Assembly: GCF_902705875.1 (NCBI RefSeq)
Contig: NZ_CACSIK010000001.1
Span: 1,752,615 to 1,816,614, forward strand
Direction of reading: 5' to 3'
From: Zhongshania aliphaticivorans
Lineage (GTDB): Bacteria; Pseudomonadota; Gammaproteobacteria; Pseudomonadales; Spongiibacteraceae
Length of the DNA: 64,000 nt
The translations under genes and the position numbers were made by a program. Numbering within the stretch: position 1 is the stretch's first letter; every line of letters begins with the position of its first letter. The notes below the pieces were generated by a model. That model searched no databases and was not told the DNA's origin. It saw nothing but the letters and a program-made list of their open reading frames with translations. This document shows, piece after piece, positions 62,074 through 64,000 of the stretch.

Positions 62074-64000
62074 TTAGTCAGGTTGAAGTTTGTAGCCAAT
62101 TGGCACCACTGCTTTAGTCAGATCAAGCTCAAAGCTCCCCAGTCTTCCAAGGTGCGCTGTATGATACGGTGAGAACTTGGCCATATGCTCACGTTTAATA
62201 TCATAGCCTTCTTCTCGTAATTCATTAAAAGCTTTGGTCATGGCATTGACGTTATACAGGATAGCGACGTTGGCAAGCAGATGATTGTATTTTACGATCT
62301 TGTTTTGCTCATGCTTTAAATTGGCAGCGATTTTCCCGCCATTTGCAAAGAATAACCATCTCGCAAACTCATTAAACTCCTCACTCTTACATGTTGCTGC
62401 TTGGATTGTTTTACGTAAGTCGACATCGGTAATGTACTCCAATAAAAACATTGTACGAACCACCCTTCCAAGTTCTCGGAAGGCAAAATACAGCTTGTTT
62501 TTACGGTTCTTGGTGCCGAAGCGTCGCAATATGGTTGATGCCGTGATTTTTCCAGCCTTCACCGACATAGCTGTTCGGAGCATATCTGGGTAATGCTTCT
62601 CGATACGATCCCATCGTATTGGCTCATGAAATAACGACTGTATATGCTGGAGAACCATTTCCCTGTCTGGCTTGTAAAATGTTAGATCCTTAATATTTCT
62701 AATGCGGGGCATCAACTTGATTCCAAGCAGATACGCCAGTGCAAATACGGGTGTGGATTGAGCTTGGGTATCGCCATGTACTGTATCGGGTTTAAAATCG
62801 GATTCGTCGTTAAGGAGTCCATCCAAGATATAGATCGCTTCATACACGCCACAGGGTATAAAGTGGCTAAACAAGGCAATATAGGTATCTGATACGTGAT
62901 AGTAAGCAATACCGCCGAAACTACCGTATCTCAGGTGATATTCTGATAATAAATTATCTTCATAAAGATCCCATAGTTTACCATCGGCTGAAACACTATT
63001 ACCCGAACCCCAGCACTCAATAAGACCAAATTTTTTGTACGCGTTATTCACTTTAACGATGGCTTTATCCAGCCTTTCTGGTGTCGTTCGTTTAAGATTG
63101 AGCCATGCAACTTGCTTACGGCTAATTCCTCGAACTGATCGTTCGGTTTCAGTCGGCCCAATGTTGGTGCCATAACAAAACAGAGAAAGGACAAATCGCA
63201 ATAACGGGTCATCGATACGCGATTCAAATCCAGACAGTGGCCCGAATAGTTCATTTAAAGAAAGCCATTTTTCTACGTTAATAATGACCTCAAGTAGATT
63301 GATTTTTTCAAGCCGTTCCGCGAGTAGCGGTGCAATCGCTTCAACTTCTGCTGAGGATTCGTTAGATTTTGGCTTGCCGATAATTAACTTGCCTTGTTCT
63401 ATTCGGACGTATTCGTCATCTGGGAACACACTATCAGCCAAGACGCAGGCTTCTTTCATTTGCACCTTCAAGGCTTCGGTGAAAGCCGTGTCACCGGCGA
63501 CCAACCCCAGCTCACTACAATAACCAGGCAATTCTTCTTCATACTGTTCCCACGAAATCATTTGTTCGCGGTAGTCGTCGAAGGTTTCACTGTGAGGAAT
63601 AAACAAGTCGCCCGTACTCAACTCTTCTGCAATACGATCAAATACACACAGTTCAAAATTGTGTTTGTTGACGTGTGTAACGTGAGCTGTTTTTGATGCC
63701 TTACCCGTAACCAGCTTCCACCACTTGTCCCGCACCCATCGAATATTAATAATATTTTTGCTATCTGGGTCTTCAGGGTTTTCTTTTATTTGGAGTAGTT
63801 CCGTTCGTCGATTTTTACACTCTCGGATAAATTCAAACGCCTTCAAAACGTCTTTGTCTTCAGTGGCTGATTCTAAGTTCAGTATTTCTATGGCTCGAAA
63901 TAATGCCGACCGCTGTTTCTTGTAGAGCGGTACCATGAAGGGTAAGTAATTGTTTCCCGCGTAGGCCATGTATTGATCGCACATCTCCAGTATTGTCTTC
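62074..64000 (-). CDS. tnpA: Tn3-family transposase, C-terminal part (cut by window edge)
   Basis: The C-terminal ~641 residues of a Tn3-family TnpA; full proteins are about 1000 residues, and the frame is open to the right edge. The C-terminal half carries DDE-type acidic residues: Asp in SADGKLWDLYED, Asp in VHGDTQAQS (the GDT-type motif) and Glu in LKHEQNKIVKYNHLLANV, all in the Tn3 order. The LLGIKLMPRIRNIKDLTFY segment is also typical. The element is a replicative transposon that forms cointegrates. The tyrosine recombinase follows downstream. Confidence 0.9.
   Translation of the reverse strand, partial: KTILEMCDQYMAYAGNNYLPFMVPLYKKQRSALFRAIEILNLESATEDKDVLKAFEFIRECKNRRTELLQIKENPEDPDSKNIINIRWVRDKWWKLVTGKASKTAHVTHVNKHNFELCVFDRIAEELSTGDLFIPHSETFDDYREQMISWEQYEEELPGYCSELGLVAGDTAFTEALKVQMKEACVLADSVFPDDEYVRIEQGKLIIGKPKSNESSAEVEAIAPLLAERLEKINLLEVIINVEKWLSLNELFGPLSGFESRIDDPLLRFVLSLFCYGTNIGPTETERSVRGISRKQVAWLNLKRTTPERLDKAIVKVNNAYKKFGLIECWGSGNSVSADGKLWDLYEDNLLSEYHLRYGSFGGIAYYHVSDTYIALFSHFIPCGVYEAIYILDGLLNDESDFKPDTVHGDTQAQSTPVFALAYLLGIKLMPRIRNIKDLTFYKPDREMVLQHIQSLFHEPIRWDRIEKHYPDMLRTAMSVKAGKITASTILRRFGTKNRKNKLYFAFRELGRVVRTMFLLEYITDVDLRKTIQAATCKSEEFNEFARWLFFANGGKIAANLKHEQNKIVKYNHLLANVAILYNVNAMTKAFNELREEGYDIKREHMAKFSPYHTAHLGRLGSFELDLTKAVVPIGYKLQPD

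Larger units (their letters stand above)
60885..64000 (-). mobile_element. Tn3-like transposon (partial), with tyrosine recombinase
   Basis: Transposase and recombinase lie in tandem on one strand. The element extends beyond the right edge, and I could not identify its terminal inverted repeat in the window, so its left boundary is uncertain. The chromosomal core ends at about 60.6 kb. Confidence 0.65.

Overview
The window looks like the chromosome of a free-living, probably marine, Gammaproteobacterium. The core genes follow a gammaproteobacterial order: rluE-nudJ-mnmA-hflD-purB, icd, cspD|clpS-clpA|infA|bpt-aat|trxB|ftsK-lolA-rarA-crcB-serS-cysG. The accessory genes suggest hydrocarbon and lipid use: an AlkB alkane hydroxylase, a TonB-dependent receptor, acyl-CoA enzymes and a steroid-isomerase-like protein. 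I favour the Spongiibacteraceae/Alcanivorax-like end of the class, but this is an inference from gene content and codon style, not a database match.

Layout. 1-2.6 kb: the 3' end of ppsA, a solitary lpxD and a gap. 2.6-7.2 kb: a hydrocarbon unit, alkB followed by a TonB-dependent receptor on the minus strand, with a divergent TetR regulator and a 22-bp imperfect palindrome between them. 7.3-9.9 kb: a beta-propeller lipoprotein and a small Rieske protein. 9.9-12 kb: an orphan EF-G of the FusA2 type. 12.2-18.2 kb: a tightly packed minus-strand run of translation and RNA-modification genes (rluE, nudJ, mnmA, hflD, purB, roxA, GNAT). 18.3-34.5 kb: icd and the conserved housekeeping block. It holds a nearly complete N-degron pathway (clpS, clpA, bpt, aat), the division translocase ftsK, lolA, rarA, crcB, serS, siroheme synthase and glutathione reductase. 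34.5-36.7 kb: the tail-specific protease. 36.9-41.5 kb: a ketosteroid-isomerase-like protein, an acyl-CoA synthetase, a TesB-like thioesterase, and an HDOD protein with a degenerate GGDEF domain.

41.5-47.6 kb: a five-gene copper-resistance island read from a classical CueR-type promoter with a 19-bp spacer (CopA ATPase, CueR, a small Cys/His-rich secreted protein, CopA multicopper oxidase, CopB). 47.7-52.9 kb: secreted hydrolases (metallo-beta-lactamase fold, alpha/beta hydrolase, penicillin-acylase family) and an orphan modA.

52.9-60.6 kb is the most interesting part. It is a compact minus-strand cluster with a one-module NRPS (C-A-PCP-TE), a GT1 glycosyltransferase and a 4'-phosphopantetheinyl transferase; a sulfotransferase lies upstream. 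The ten specificity residues I read from the adenylation domain spell the glycine code. With the alkane hydroxylase in the same window, this suggests a glycosylated acyl-glycine lipid (biosurfactant), comparable to the glycine-glucolipid of Alcanivorax borkumensis. 60.9-64 kb: a Tn3-family transposase (cut by the window edge) followed by a tyrosine recombinase whose N-terminus lies in another frame, a probable frameshift.

I found no rRNA, tRNA or CRISPR array. All calls were made by eye from sequence motifs; no database search was run.
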